The notes beneath the pieces were generated by a model. It did no database searches. It saw only the letters and a list, made by a program, of their open reading frames with translations, and was not told the origin of the DNA. The position numbers and the translations under genes are program-made. Below, one piece after another: positions 1 to 7,258 of a stretch of 19,933 bases of DNA. Source of the DNA: Chloroflexota bacterium (GTDB taxonomy: Bacteria > Chloroflexota > Dehalococcoidia > UBA2979); contig VGPB01000013.1 in NCBI GenBank assembly GCA_016875695.1, forward strand, positions 1 to 19,933, given 5' to 3'. Each line of letters starts with the position of its first letter. Within the stretch, counting starts at the first letter, position 1.

Positions 1-7
1 CGCTGGG

Positions 8-457
8 CTAGCCGTCGCCGGGCGGCCCAGCTCCGTCGCGCCGCCCGGCTTCACGCGAGCACGCTGCGCCGCCCGCCAGCCACCCGAGGCGGCCGCGCTG
101 GCGCGCGACAACCGCGTACAGCGCGTCGCGCGCGACGCTCAGCGGCGGCACGTCCAGCAGCGCAGCCGCCCGCCCGCCACGCCCCAGCCGCAGCGCGCGC
201 GTGACCGCCGCACCGCCGTGGTACTCCACGCCCTCCGCCGTGATGAAGTGCGCGCTGCGCCGCACCTCGTCCTCGTGCAGCGCATCAAGCACCCCGCCGC
301 GCCGCGCGGCCTCCTCGAAGGTGAGCAGCGCAAGCGAGCCGCCCGCGCGCCGCTGCACCCAGCATGCCGTGGCCAGGCAGAAGCCGCACTCGCCGTCGTA
401 CACCAGCAGCGGCTGCCCGGGCGGTCGTGCGGATCGCGTCGGCGGCGGATAGCGCAC
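8..457 (-). CDS. DCC-family thiol-disulfide oxidoreductase-like protein (DUF393)
   Basis: Small DUF393/DCC protein, a family named for a conserved Asp followed by a Cys-x-x-Cys pair and predicted to act in thiol-disulfide exchange; substrates are generally unknown. The N-terminal block LLVYDGECGFC is the family hallmark, with the two Cys at about residues 24 and 27. It is followed by the usual W-x-x-R segment and a hydrophobic C-terminal half (PPLSVARDALYAVVARQRGR). The frame stays open to a GTG at 478, but I chose the GTG at 457 because GGGAGG lies 7 nt upstream of it. At 149 aa it has normal family length. It is divergent from the tRNA-Ala gene and shows no operon partner in the window. Family assignment is firm; the biological role is not. 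Confidence 0.85.
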   Translation of the reverse strand: MRYPPPTRSARPPGQPLLVYDGECGFCLATACWVQRRAGGSLALLTFEEAARRGGVLDALHEDEVRRSAHFITAEGVEYHGGAAVTRALRLGRGGRAAALLDVPPLSVARDALYAVVARQRGRLGWLAGGAACSREAGRRDGAGPPGDG

Positions 458-575
458 GAGCGCACCTCCCTCCCGCACCCTACCCCAGCGCGCCGTCCCC
501 GGCCGCCGCGGGTCACATAGACAGCGCCCGCGGCGTGCCCGACACTCATGGGCGGCGCCGTCGCCGGCTCCGCGT

Positions 576-651
576 GGGCCCGTAGCTCAGCTGGGAGAGC
601 GTCTGACTGGCAGTCAGAAGGTCAGGGGTTCGAGCCCCCTCGGGTCCACCA
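576..651 (+). tRNA. tRNA-Ala (anticodon GGC)
   Basis: A full cloverleaf can be folded by eye. The acceptor arms GGGCCCG (576-582) and CGGGTCC (641-647) pair with one G-T. The D stem is GCTC/GAGC. The anticodon stem TCTGA/TCAGA encloses loop CTGGCAG with anticodon GGC at 609-611. The T stem AGGGG/CCCCT encloses TTCGAGC. The discriminator A and an encoded CCA end at 651. A tyrosine recombinase gene begins 58 nt downstream of the 3' end, the usual arrangement when a tRNA 3' end serves as the attachment site of an integrated element. Confidence 0.97.
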
Positions 652-708
652 ACTTCCGGAATCCCCTTATCTGACAACGTTCCGGGGCTCACGCTCCCGC
701 ACTACAAC

Positions 709-1745
709 GTGAGCGATCGCGTGTGCACAGTGGACTCAGGCACTCTGACTTCGAGAGAAGCCGGAGCGAGCCCCCTAATCAGAAAGGGGCAGGACACGTT
801 GAGTCCTACCAGTCCTTCGCTGCCCGAGTCTGAGCCGACGCAGCCCGCCATCGACGAGGTTGCCGTGCTCGCAAAGTCATGGAAACGGTCGCTTCGTGCG
901 GCCAACAAGAGCCAGCGGACGATCCAGACGTACGGGGAGGCTTTGGAGCGCTTCCAAGCCTTCGCGCACTTAGCAGGCATGCCTCCCGGCGTGGCTAACG
1001 TCCGCCGGGAGCACATCGAAGCCTTTATCGAAGATCTGCTGCGGCGGTTCAAGCCGAATACGGCAGCGAACCGATTCAAGGGCCTGCAACGGTTTTTCGC
1101 TTGGCTTCTCGAAGAGGGCGAGATCGCTCGTTCACGATGGAGCGGATGCGACCGCCACACGTTCCCGAGGTGCCGGTACCGGTTCCCACCGATGCGGAGA
1201 TGGCGCGCTTGCTGAAGGCGACGAATGGTCAGGACTTCCAGAGCGTCCGAGACCACGCCCTGCTTGCCGTCTTTCTTGATTGCGGATGCCGCCTCGCGGA
1301 GATCGCGGGACTGTCGGTGGGCGATATCGACTTCGACAACGCGTTGATCTCGGTGCTGGGCAAGGGCGGAAAGCCCCGCTATCTCCCGTTCAGTCGCAAA
1401 TGTGCCTTGGCCCTCGATCGCTATCTCCGTGCTCGTTCACGGAGACCGGACGCCCGGGAGCCTGGTTTGTGGCTGGGGACACAGGGCCCGATGACCGGAA
1501 ATGGTATTGCCCAGGTTGTGCGCCGGCTTGCCGACGAAGCGGGCATCGAAGGTCTCCACCCACACACATTCAGGCACTGGTGGGCACATCAGTTGAGGCT
1601 CGCAGGTGGCGACGACGACAGCCTCATGAGACTGGCTGGTTGGAGCGCCCGCTCTATGTTGAATCGGTACGGTGCGTCAGCGGCGGATGTGCGGGCCCGA
1701 GCCACACACAGCAGACTGAGCCCATTCGACCACATGGCGGGATAG
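709..1745 (+). pseudogene. Tyrosine recombinase/phage-type integrase, frameshifted
   Basis: Site-specific recombinase broken by one frameshift. The first part (709-1134) encodes the core-binding SAM-like domain (SQRTIQTYGEALERFQAF ... LQRFFAWLLEEGEI). The second part, one frame back, encodes the catalytic domain: Arg in CGCRLAEIAGL, Lys in GKGGKPRYL, H-x-x-R in HPHTFRHWW, and the nucleophile Tyr in LNRYGAS. The usual second His is a Trp (LAGW), common in some actinobacterial-type integrases. Adding one C after 1134 gives RSPMERMRPP and joins the frames exactly, so a one-base deletion in a CC run explains the break. The listed start is a GTG at 709; a TTG at 799 behind AGAAAGGGG is a good alternative. 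It sits just after tRNA-Ala, so it probably mediated integration there. A sequencing error is possible. Confidence 0.88.
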
Positions 1746-1751
1746 GCGACA

Positions 1752-1780
1752 GAAGGCCGGGGCCACAAGCCCCGGCCTTC
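1752..1780 (+). terminator. 12-bp perfect hairpin after the integrase
   Basis: GAAGGCCGGGGC (1752-1763) and GCCCCGGCCTTC (1769-1780) are perfect complements around a 5-nt loop CACAA. It starts 6 nt after the integrase stop and ends 19 nt before the next start codon. The run that follows (TTGTGGT) is only weakly T-rich, so this is a probable rather than certain intrinsic terminator. It should separate the integrase from the nuclease gene. Confidence 0.65.
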
Positions 1781-1799
1781 TTGTGGTACTAACGACCAC

Positions 1800-2831
1800 A
1801 TGCTGCTTCGCGATTTTCTGTCGAAGGCCCTTTCTGACTACTCGTCGGACGACGGCACGAGTGGGCCGATTCACGCGCTCCTGCGATCCGCAGGACGTGA
1901 GTTGGAAGATGTTCGACCTCCCGGACTGCGCGTTCGAGGTAGCGGGGGACAGTTCAACCGATCGACGGAAACACCGTGGGTGGCGCTGATGAACCCCGAT
2001 GAGACACGAACCCCGCAACAGGGCCTCTACTTGGTCTATCTGTTTGCCAGCGACATGCAGTCCGTGTCGTTGTCGCTCAACCAGGGCGTCACCGCCGTAC
2101 AGAAGCGCACGAAATCCACTGGCGCTGCTCTCACGGATGCGGTTCGAGATATCGCGGATTCGCTCTGGTCGGCGATCGAAACTCAGCGACCGGCTAGCGC
2201 CGAGCGCGCACTCGGGATAGGTGATTCCGGTTGGCGGCAGCAGGCATACGAAGCGGCGAACATTGCTGCCATCCGGTACGAAGGTGCCTCGCTACCGAGT
2301 GAAGAAGTTCTCGTTGGAGATCTTCTCGGAATGGTTGGCCTCTATGACGCAGCCATCGCTGCGAGGAATGCGATCCAGATCGCTTCGGGTGAGAAATCCA
2401 CTCCACCGCAGTCTCGTAAACCGGCGGACGTAGGTGCACTCACGCTCGGTGGCTTCAAGCCGAAAAGTCCGTCGGATTACTGGGCGCAGATCCCCCAACG
2501 CCTGGAGCGTCGCACGCGTCAGCACGAGGACCTTGTAGCGAAATACTCGGCCTTCTTGAAGGACGCAAGTATCGAATGCCACACCCCGCATCCGGTTGAC
2601 CTCGTCGCAGTCACGTCGGGCGGTGTGTGGATTGTTGAAGCCAAAGTCTTGAAGCAGGGCAACGCCACACAAGCGGTACGCGAAGCGATCGGCCAACTCT
2701 TCCACTATCGATACCTGCACTGGACCTTGTCGGGTGAGCCGGCACCCGCTGGAATCGTCGCGCTTTTCTCCGAGCCGATAGGCGACCTCTACGTCGATCT
2801 TCTTCACGAGTTGGGGATCGAGGCCGTTTGA
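1800..2831 (+). CDS. Predicted modification-dependent endonuclease: MrcB_N (DUF3578) plus PD-(D/E)XK domain
   Basis: A 343-aa two-domain protein. Residues 1-105 match the MrcB N-terminal/DUF3578 pattern: FLSKAL at the start, the glycine-rich GSGGQFN and PWVALMNPDE region (48-68), and GLYLVYLFASDM followed by LSLNQGVT (75-98). This domain is associated with recognition of modified DNA in McrB-like proteins. Residues 235-310 look like a PD-(D/E)XK nuclease: D267 in PVDLV, E280-x-K282 in WIVEAK, and Q299 in IGQLFHYRYL. No McrB GTPase motor or separate McrC is present, so the protein may work alone as a type IV restriction enzyme. There is no clear Shine-Dalgarno before the ATG at 1800. It is converged upon by the next gene and lies beside a tRNA/integrase. 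The domain calls are by eye; activity is inferred. Confidence 0.75.
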   Translation: MLLRDFLSKALSDYSSDDGTSGPIHALLRSAGRELEDVRPPGLRVRGSGGQFNRSTETPWVALMNPDETRTPQQGLYLVYLFASDMQSVSLSLNQGVTAVQKRTKSTGAALTDAVRDIADSLWSAIETQRPASAERALGIGDSGWRQQAYEAANIAAIRYEGASLPSEEVLVGDLLGMVGLYDAAIAARNAIQIASGEKSTPPQSRKPADVGALTLGGFKPKSPSDYWAQIPQRLERRTRQHEDLVAKYSAFLKDASIECHTPHPVDLVAVTSGGVWIVEAKVLKQGNATQAVREAIGQLFHYRYLHWTLSGEPAPAGIVALFSEPIGDLYVDLLHELGIEAV

Positions 2832-2864
2832 TTTGATGTCGATGGATGGCGCGGAACACCCGCG

Positions 2865-3443
2865 TTAAGCACGGCGGGTCTTGCACCGATGTACTTGGCC
2901 GCCGGCCACTAGATTCAAAATGGCCGCAATACAAAGTATCGAGATCGTCCGCTCTACTAACTCTTGAGGCGCATGGGCCTCATTTGTTGGGATGAACTGA
3001 GACCCTGACAGCTGCCTGCCATCGACTTCGGCACGGAGCTTCTTGTCGCTGGCCAGGACCGACACGAGCCTCGGTGCCCCGATCGAGACACGCTCGGGCG
3101 GCGCGCTGCCGGTTTCGACGACCCTGACCTCGAGCGATACTTCGACCACCGCCTCGGTCGCAGCGTGCGCCAGCCGCACGTCGGATACCCATGCGAACGC
3201 GCGGCCGTCGGCATCGGGGCGTGTCCACCGGAGCCACCAGTATTCCCCTTCGCTACAGCGCTCGGCAGTGATCTCGTACTCGTCCCCCGACCCGGAGACC
3301 GAGCGCCCGTTTGCCTCCGGGGGTGTAATGCCGTCGTGCGACGCCCACGTGCGCACCAGCTCTTCGACATACGGCAAAGGATCGCTCGCGGCGAGCGGTT
3401 CGACCGCTCGCACGGAAAACAAGGCGGCGTAGCTGTCAACCAC
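2865..3443 (-). CDS. Uncharacterised protein, probably a truncated N-terminal part of a larger protein
   Basis: A 192-aa ORF from GTG 3443 that I cannot assign to a named family. It is acidic and beta-rich in appearance, with a WWLRWTRPDADGRAFAW segment, a run of alternating hydrophobics (EAVVEVSLEVRVVE), and GAPRLVSVL...DGRQL, and no signal peptide. The composition up to GRQL looks like normal coding sequence. The last 40 residues (VERTISILCIAAILNLVAGG...KTRRA) look different and the frame simply runs out, which suggests a deletion or frameshift removed the rest. It converges with the nuclease gene with 33 nt between stops and lies between that gene and the urea block. Its role in the accessory segment is unknown; confidence concerns coding, not function. 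Confidence 0.55.
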   Translation of the reverse strand: MVDSYAALFSVRAVEPLAASDPLPYVEELVRTWASHDGITPPEANGRSVSGSGDEYEITAERCSEGEYWWLRWTRPDADGRAFAWVSDVRLAHAATEAVVEVSLEVRVVETGSAPPERVSIGAPRLVSVLASDKKLRAEVDGRQLSGSQFIPTNEAHAPQELVERTISILCIAAILNLVAGGQVHRCKTRRA

Positions 3444-3626
3444 TCGTCCTAATCTCTGTGACGCTATCGAGGCCAGCGAATCGCCGGGATTCTACTCGAT
3501 CATCATGGGTGCAATCTGGCGCTCGAATTATCCGAAGTCTCGAGATAGAAGACGTGCACGAGCCACTGCGCAAGCAGTCCGGCGCAGAGCGCGCTCGGCT
3601 GCGTCAGGCGAGCAGCGACTGACACG

Positions 3627-4370
3627 CTAGATGGCAAGCGCTTCGTGCAGCCGTGCCTCCGGCAACTCGGTCGGCTTCCCTGACAGCACGATCGAGCCAT
3701 GCTCCATCACATAGCACTGATCGGCGTTCGCGAGCGCGAAGCCCAGGAACTGCTCAACAAGCAGCACTGTCATCGTGCCCTTGAGCGAGCCGATCACCGC
3801 CTCAATCTCCTCGACGATGTTCGGCTGGATGCCCTCGGTTGGCTCGTCCAGCAGCAGCAGTCGCGGGCGGCCCATTAGTGCGCGTCCGATCGCCAACTGC
3901 TGTTGTTGACCGCCGGAGAGCACACCCGCCTGCCGACCGGCCATTTCTTTCAACGCGGGAAAGAGGCCATAGACCTCGTCGAGCTGTCCCGTGTCCGCGC
4001 CGCCGATTGCCTCCAGGCCGGTCTGGAGGTTCTCGAACACGCTCAGGCGCGGGAAGATGCCACGGCCCTGCGGTACGTATCCGACGCCGGCGCGCGCTCG
4101 CTGATACGGCGCGGTGCGCGTGACATCCCGGCCGTCAAGCTGCACGCTGCCGGTGTGCGCGCCCATCACACCAATGATCGACTTGAAGAGTGTCGTCTTG
4201 CCCGCACCGTTCCGTCCGAGGATGCATACGACCTGACCTGATGCTGCCGAGATCGACACGTCGCGTACCACGACGCTGTGTCCATATGCGATCGACAGCC
4301 CGTGTGTCTCGAGGCCGGCCGCGCCTTCGATGCGCGCCGCCATTGCGCGAATCGGGGAGAGGATGCTCAT
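3627..4370 (-). CDS. urtE: Urea ABC transporter ATPase UrtE
   Basis: A 247-aa cytoplasmic ABC ATPase, one of the two nucleotide-binding subunits that power urea import. The Walker A is GRNGAGKTT (about residues 53-61), followed by the Q-loop region VPQGRGIFP, the signature LSGGQQQQL, Walker B LLLLDEP with the TEGIQP continuation typical of LivF/UrtE, and a switch His-region replaced by VLLVEQ, as usual in this branch. The start ATG at 4370 overlaps the urtD stop by 4 nt (ATGA), so translation is probably coupled. It is the last gene of the urt block. The closest alternative is LivF of branched-chain amino-acid transport; the urease neighbours and the urtA-type binding protein favour urea. Confidence 0.93.
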   Translation of the reverse strand: MSILSPIRAMAARIEGAAGLETHGLSIAYGHSVVVRDVSISAASGQVVCILGRNGAGKTTLFKSIIGVMGAHTGSVQLDGRDVTRTAPYQRARAGVGYVPQGRGIFPRLSVFENLQTGLEAIGGADTGQLDEVYGLFPALKEMAGRQAGVLSGGQQQQLAIGRALMGRPRLLLLDEPTEGIQPNIVEEIEAVIGSLKGTMTVLLVEQFLGFALANADQCYVMEHGSIVLSGKPTELPEARLHEALAI

Positions 4371-5134
4371 GCGCCGGGTCCTGCGGTCTCCCGTGCATGG
4401 CCGAGGTAGACCGCTTGCACGCGCTCGTCTCGCTGGATCTCCTCGATGCGGCCCTCACAGAGCACGGATCCCATGTGCAGCACTGTGACCACGCGGGAGA
4501 ACTGCCGCACGAAGTCCATATCGTGCTCAGTGACGATCAGCGAATGCGATCCTTCCAGCGCCTGGAAAAGCTCACCGGTGCGCTCGCGCTCCTCGCGCGT
4601 CATGCCGGCCACTGGCTCGTCGAGGAGCAGCAGCTTCGGATCCTGTACCAGCAACATCGCGATCTCGAGCCACTGGCGTTCACCGTGCGAAAGATCCGAG
4701 GAGACCATGTGCGCCCGCGCTGTCAGGCCGACGCGCTCGAGCGCCCACATCACGCGCTCGACGTCTGTCGCTCGCCCGAGCATCAACCGCGCCAGCCCTT
4801 TGCGGTACCCGGCGGCGACCTCGACATTCTCGAAGCACGTCAGGCTGGAGAATACCGACGGTGTCTGAAACTTGCGGCCGATCCCCATGCGCACACGCTC
4901 GTCCTCAGCGGCGCGGTTCAACGCGTGCGACCCGTCGAATGTGATCGAGCCAGCGTCCGCGCGCACCTTGCCTGACACCACATCCATGAGTGTCGTCTTG
5001 CCAGCGCCGTTCGGTCCGATCAGGAAGCGCAGCTCGCCAGGCATGACGTACAGACTGAGCTTGTTCAGCACAGTGAATCCGTCGAACGAGACCGTCAGCT
5101 CCTGGACATCGAGGATCGCGTCATGCGCCTGCAT
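4367..5134 (-). CDS. urtD: Urea ABC transporter ATPase UrtD
   Basis: A 255-aa ABC ATPase pairing with UrtE. It shows Walker A GPNGAGKTT (residues 40-48), MGIGRKFQTPSVF around the Q-loop, signature LSHGERQWLEI, Walker B LLLLDEPVAGMT, and switch His in VTEHDMDFV. The LSHGERQWLE form and the GRKFQTP block are characteristic of UrtD. The ATG at 5134 is chosen because GGAGGTG lies just upstream, inside the end of urtC, and because the open frame further upstream (to 5743) lies on top of urtC and reads as arginine-rich antisense noise. Only 2 nt separate it from the urtC stop; its own stop overlaps urtE. Confidence 0.93.
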   Translation of the reverse strand: MQAHDAILDVQELTVSFDGFTVLNKLSLYVMPGELRFLIGPNGAGKTTLMDVVSGKVRADAGSITFDGSHALNRAAEDERVRMGIGRKFQTPSVFSSLTCFENVEVAAGYRKGLARLMLGRATDVERVMWALERVGLTARAHMVSSDLSHGERQWLEIAMLLVQDPKLLLLDEPVAGMTREERERTGELFQALEGSHSLIVTEHDMDFVRQFSRVVTVLHMGSVLCEGRIEEIQRDERVQAVYLGHARETAGPGA

Positions 5135-5136
5135 CG

Positions 5137-6282
5137 CTACACCTCCTCGGTACTGACGGCCATGCTCGCCGGCGTTGCGATCTTCGAGGACTTCCCGCGC
5201 CACCGCTTCCACTGCTGCTGCACAACGCCGACGAGGCCGGCCGGGAACAGCAGCACCGCACCGACGAACAGTGCGCCGTAGAAGAACTGCCACGAGGCCG
5301 GGAAGTTCTCGCTCAGCGCACTTCTGGCGCCGCCCACGAGCAGCGCGCCAATAATGGGCCCCAGCAACGTTCCGCGCCCGCCGACGGCAACCAGCAGCAC
5401 GAACTCGATCGATGGTACGATTGCGATATCGGCTGGCGAGATGATGCCGACCTGGGTCGCGAACAGCGCGCCCGCAACACCAGCAAACATCGCTGAGATC
5501 GCGAACACGATCGCCTTTACCACGCCAACGTTGTAACCGGTGAACCGCACGCGGTCCTCGTCGTCTCGGATCGCGATCATGACGCGACCGAACGGCGAGC
5601 TCACGATCCACTTCGCTGCGAGGTAGATGACGAGGAGCGCGATCACCGTCGCGTAGTAGAGCGTGTGCTGCGTAGCAGGACTCATCAGGTTCATGCCAAA
5701 CAGCGAGGTGTAGCTCGTGAGGCCGTTGGTGCCACCGGTCCACTCTTGTTTACCTACGATCATGATGCTCAGCGACAGTGCGAGCGCCTGCGTGATGATC
5801 GAGAAGTAGGCACCCTTGACACGACTGCGAAACACGAGCAGGCCAAAGCAGAAGGCGAGGATGCCGGGCACCAAGACGACCGCGGCGAGGCTGACTGGGA
5901 GCGAGACGAATGGCTTCCAGAAGAACGGCAGCGCGTGGATGCCGCTCCATGTCATGAAGTCAGGGATCGGGTCGCCAAGCTCTTGGGCCGCCACGATCTT
6001 CATATGCATCGCCAGCGCGTAGCCACCGAGGCCGAACCACACGCCGTGTCCGAGGCTCAGCATCCCCGTGTAGCCCCAGATCAGGTCGAGGCCGATCGCG
6101 ATCATCGCGAAGCACATGAACTTGCCGAGCAGGCTCAGACGAAAGTCCGAGAGCACCATCGGAGCGATCACCCCGAGCACGACCGCCAGTACGACGACTG
6201 GCAGCAGGCCCTGCGCCAGTCCGATGAGCCGGCTCGCCGGCGTCGGCGCCAGGCCTCGCTGTGTCCCTATCGTCTGTTCCAT
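5137..6282 (-). CDS. urtC: Urea ABC transporter permease UrtC
   Basis: A 381-aa inner-membrane permease of the branched-chain amino-acid/urea type (LivM-like). It has multiple hydrophobic spans, beginning with LLPVVVLAVVLGVIAPMVL, the conserved MLSLGHGVWFGLGGYALAM block, the family loop around LVFRSRVKGAYFSIITQAL, and the IAIRDDEDRVRFTGYN cytoplasmic coupling segment followed by FAGVAGALFATQVG. The length is normal for UrtC, which carries a longer middle loop than LivM. The ATG at 6282 lies 1 nt after the urtB stop, with a G-rich ribosome-binding region (GGGGGCG). With UrtB it should form the membrane channel for urea. Confidence 0.93.
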   Translation of the reverse strand: MEQTIGTQRGLAPTPASRLIGLAQGLLPVVVLAVVLGVIAPMVLSDFRLSLLGKFMCFAMIAIGLDLIWGYTGMLSLGHGVWFGLGGYALAMHMKIVAAQELGDPIPDFMTWSGIHALPFFWKPFVSLPVSLAAVVLVPGILAFCFGLLVFRSRVKGAYFSIITQALALSLSIMIVGKQEWTGGTNGLTSYTSLFGMNLMSPATQHTLYYATVIALLVIYLAAKWIVSSPFGRVMIAIRDDEDRVRFTGYNVGVVKAIVFAISAMFAGVAGALFATQVGIISPADIAIVPSIEFVLLVAVGGRGTLLGPIIGALLVGGARSALSENFPASWQFFYGALFVGAVLLFPAGLVGVVQQQWKRWRGKSSKIATPASMAVSTEEV

Positions 6283-6283
6283 T

Positions 6284-7180
6284 TCAGCGCCCCCGCCTCG
6301 ACACGATGCCCGCCGGTCGGAATTGGAGGAAGGCGATGACGATCAGGAACACCAGCACCTTCCCCAGCGCCGCGGTCGAGAAGAACTCGAGGATCACGTT
6401 GCCCCAGCCGATCGAGAGCGCGGCGACGATCGTGCCGACCAACTGTCCGATGCCTCCGAGGATGACGACGAGGAACGCGTCGACGATCCACTTCGTGCCC
6501 AGCGTCGGCCCGACAGAGCCGAGCAGCGCGAGCGCGCAGCCGGCGATGCCTGCGAGTCCCGAAGCGAGTCCGAACGTCAGCATGTCCACTCGCGGCGCGT
6601 CCACGCCCAGCGCGTTTGCGACCTCGCGGTTCTGCATGACCGCGCGCATCCGCCGGCCCGCCGCGGTCTTCCCGATGTAGTAGTACACGCCCGCGACGCA
6701 CGCCGTGACGAGCACGAGGATGAAGAGGCGCGAGTACGGCATCGTGAACTGGCCGCTCACGTCGATGCCGCCTCGCAGCCAGTTTGGCACCGTTACCTGC
6801 ACATTCTGCGCACCAAAGAGGCTGCGTGCGCCCTGCTGCAGCAACAAGCTCACGCCCCATGTCGCGAGCAGCGTGTCGAGGGGGCGACCGTACAGTCGAC
6901 GAATCAATGTGCGTTCGAGGATCATCCCCATGATGCCCGCGATCACGAACGCGACCGGGATCGCGGCGACGAAGTAGATGCTGGCGCCGGCTGGCCCAAG
7001 CGCGCCCGTGAACACCTGCTCAAGCACGTACGCGGTGTAGGCCCCGACCATGATGAATTCGCCGTGGGCCATGTTGATGACGTTCATCAGCCCGAATGAG
7101 AACGCGAGACCTACTGCCACCAGCAACAGGATCGAGCCGTAGGACAGCCCGTTGAATAACTGTGACAGAACGATGTCCAT
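6284..7180 (-). CDS. urtB: Urea ABC transporter permease UrtB
   Basis: A 298-aa membrane permease (LivH-like). The N-terminal block FNGLSYGSILLLVAVGLAFSFG, the NMAHGEFIMVGAYTAYV motif, the coupling segment MRAVMQNREVANALGVD and the closing hydrophobic pair around LVGTIVAALSIGW are standard for UrtB. I prefer the ATG at 7180 (MDIVLSQLF) because GGAG precedes it at about 7 nt. The ATG four codons upstream (7192) has no ribosome-binding site. It follows urtA with a 78-nt gap and is followed by urtC after 1 nt. Function is fixed by position between a urea-type binding protein and urtC. Confidence 0.93.
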   Translation of the reverse strand: MDIVLSQLFNGLSYGSILLLVAVGLAFSFGLMNVINMAHGEFIMVGAYTAYVLEQVFTGALGPAGASIYFVAAIPVAFVIAGIMGMILERTLIRRLYGRPLDTLLATWGVSLLLQQGARSLFGAQNVQVTVPNWLRGGIDVSGQFTMPYSRLFILVLVTACVAGVYYYIGKTAAGRRMRAVMQNREVANALGVDAPRVDMLTFGLASGLAGIAGCALALLGSVGPTLGTKWIVDAFLVVILGGIGQLVGTIVAALSIGWGNVILEFFSTAALGKVLVFLIVIAFLQFRPAGIVSRRGR

Positions 7181-7258
7181 CGCGATCTCCACGGCGGGCG
7201 GTGGCTCTGCACCACCGCCCGCCGGTTACGGACCGACCTCAGTCGGAGCAGACGCTCG

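Noticed and set aside
1129..1140. Programmed -1 frameshift in the integrase
   Set aside because: No slippery heptamer or downstream structure is visible at the junction, and integrases of this kind are not known to need one. A one-base deletion is simpler.
3444..3626. Second copy of the tRNA-Ala 3' end as the right attachment site
   Set aside because: No convincing match to the T-arm/acceptor sequence of 620-651 is present before urtE.
5135..5743. N-terminal extension of the urtD frame
   Set aside because: It lies over urtC in another frame, is arginine-rich noise, and the ATG at 5134 has its own ribosome-binding site and the family's normal start.
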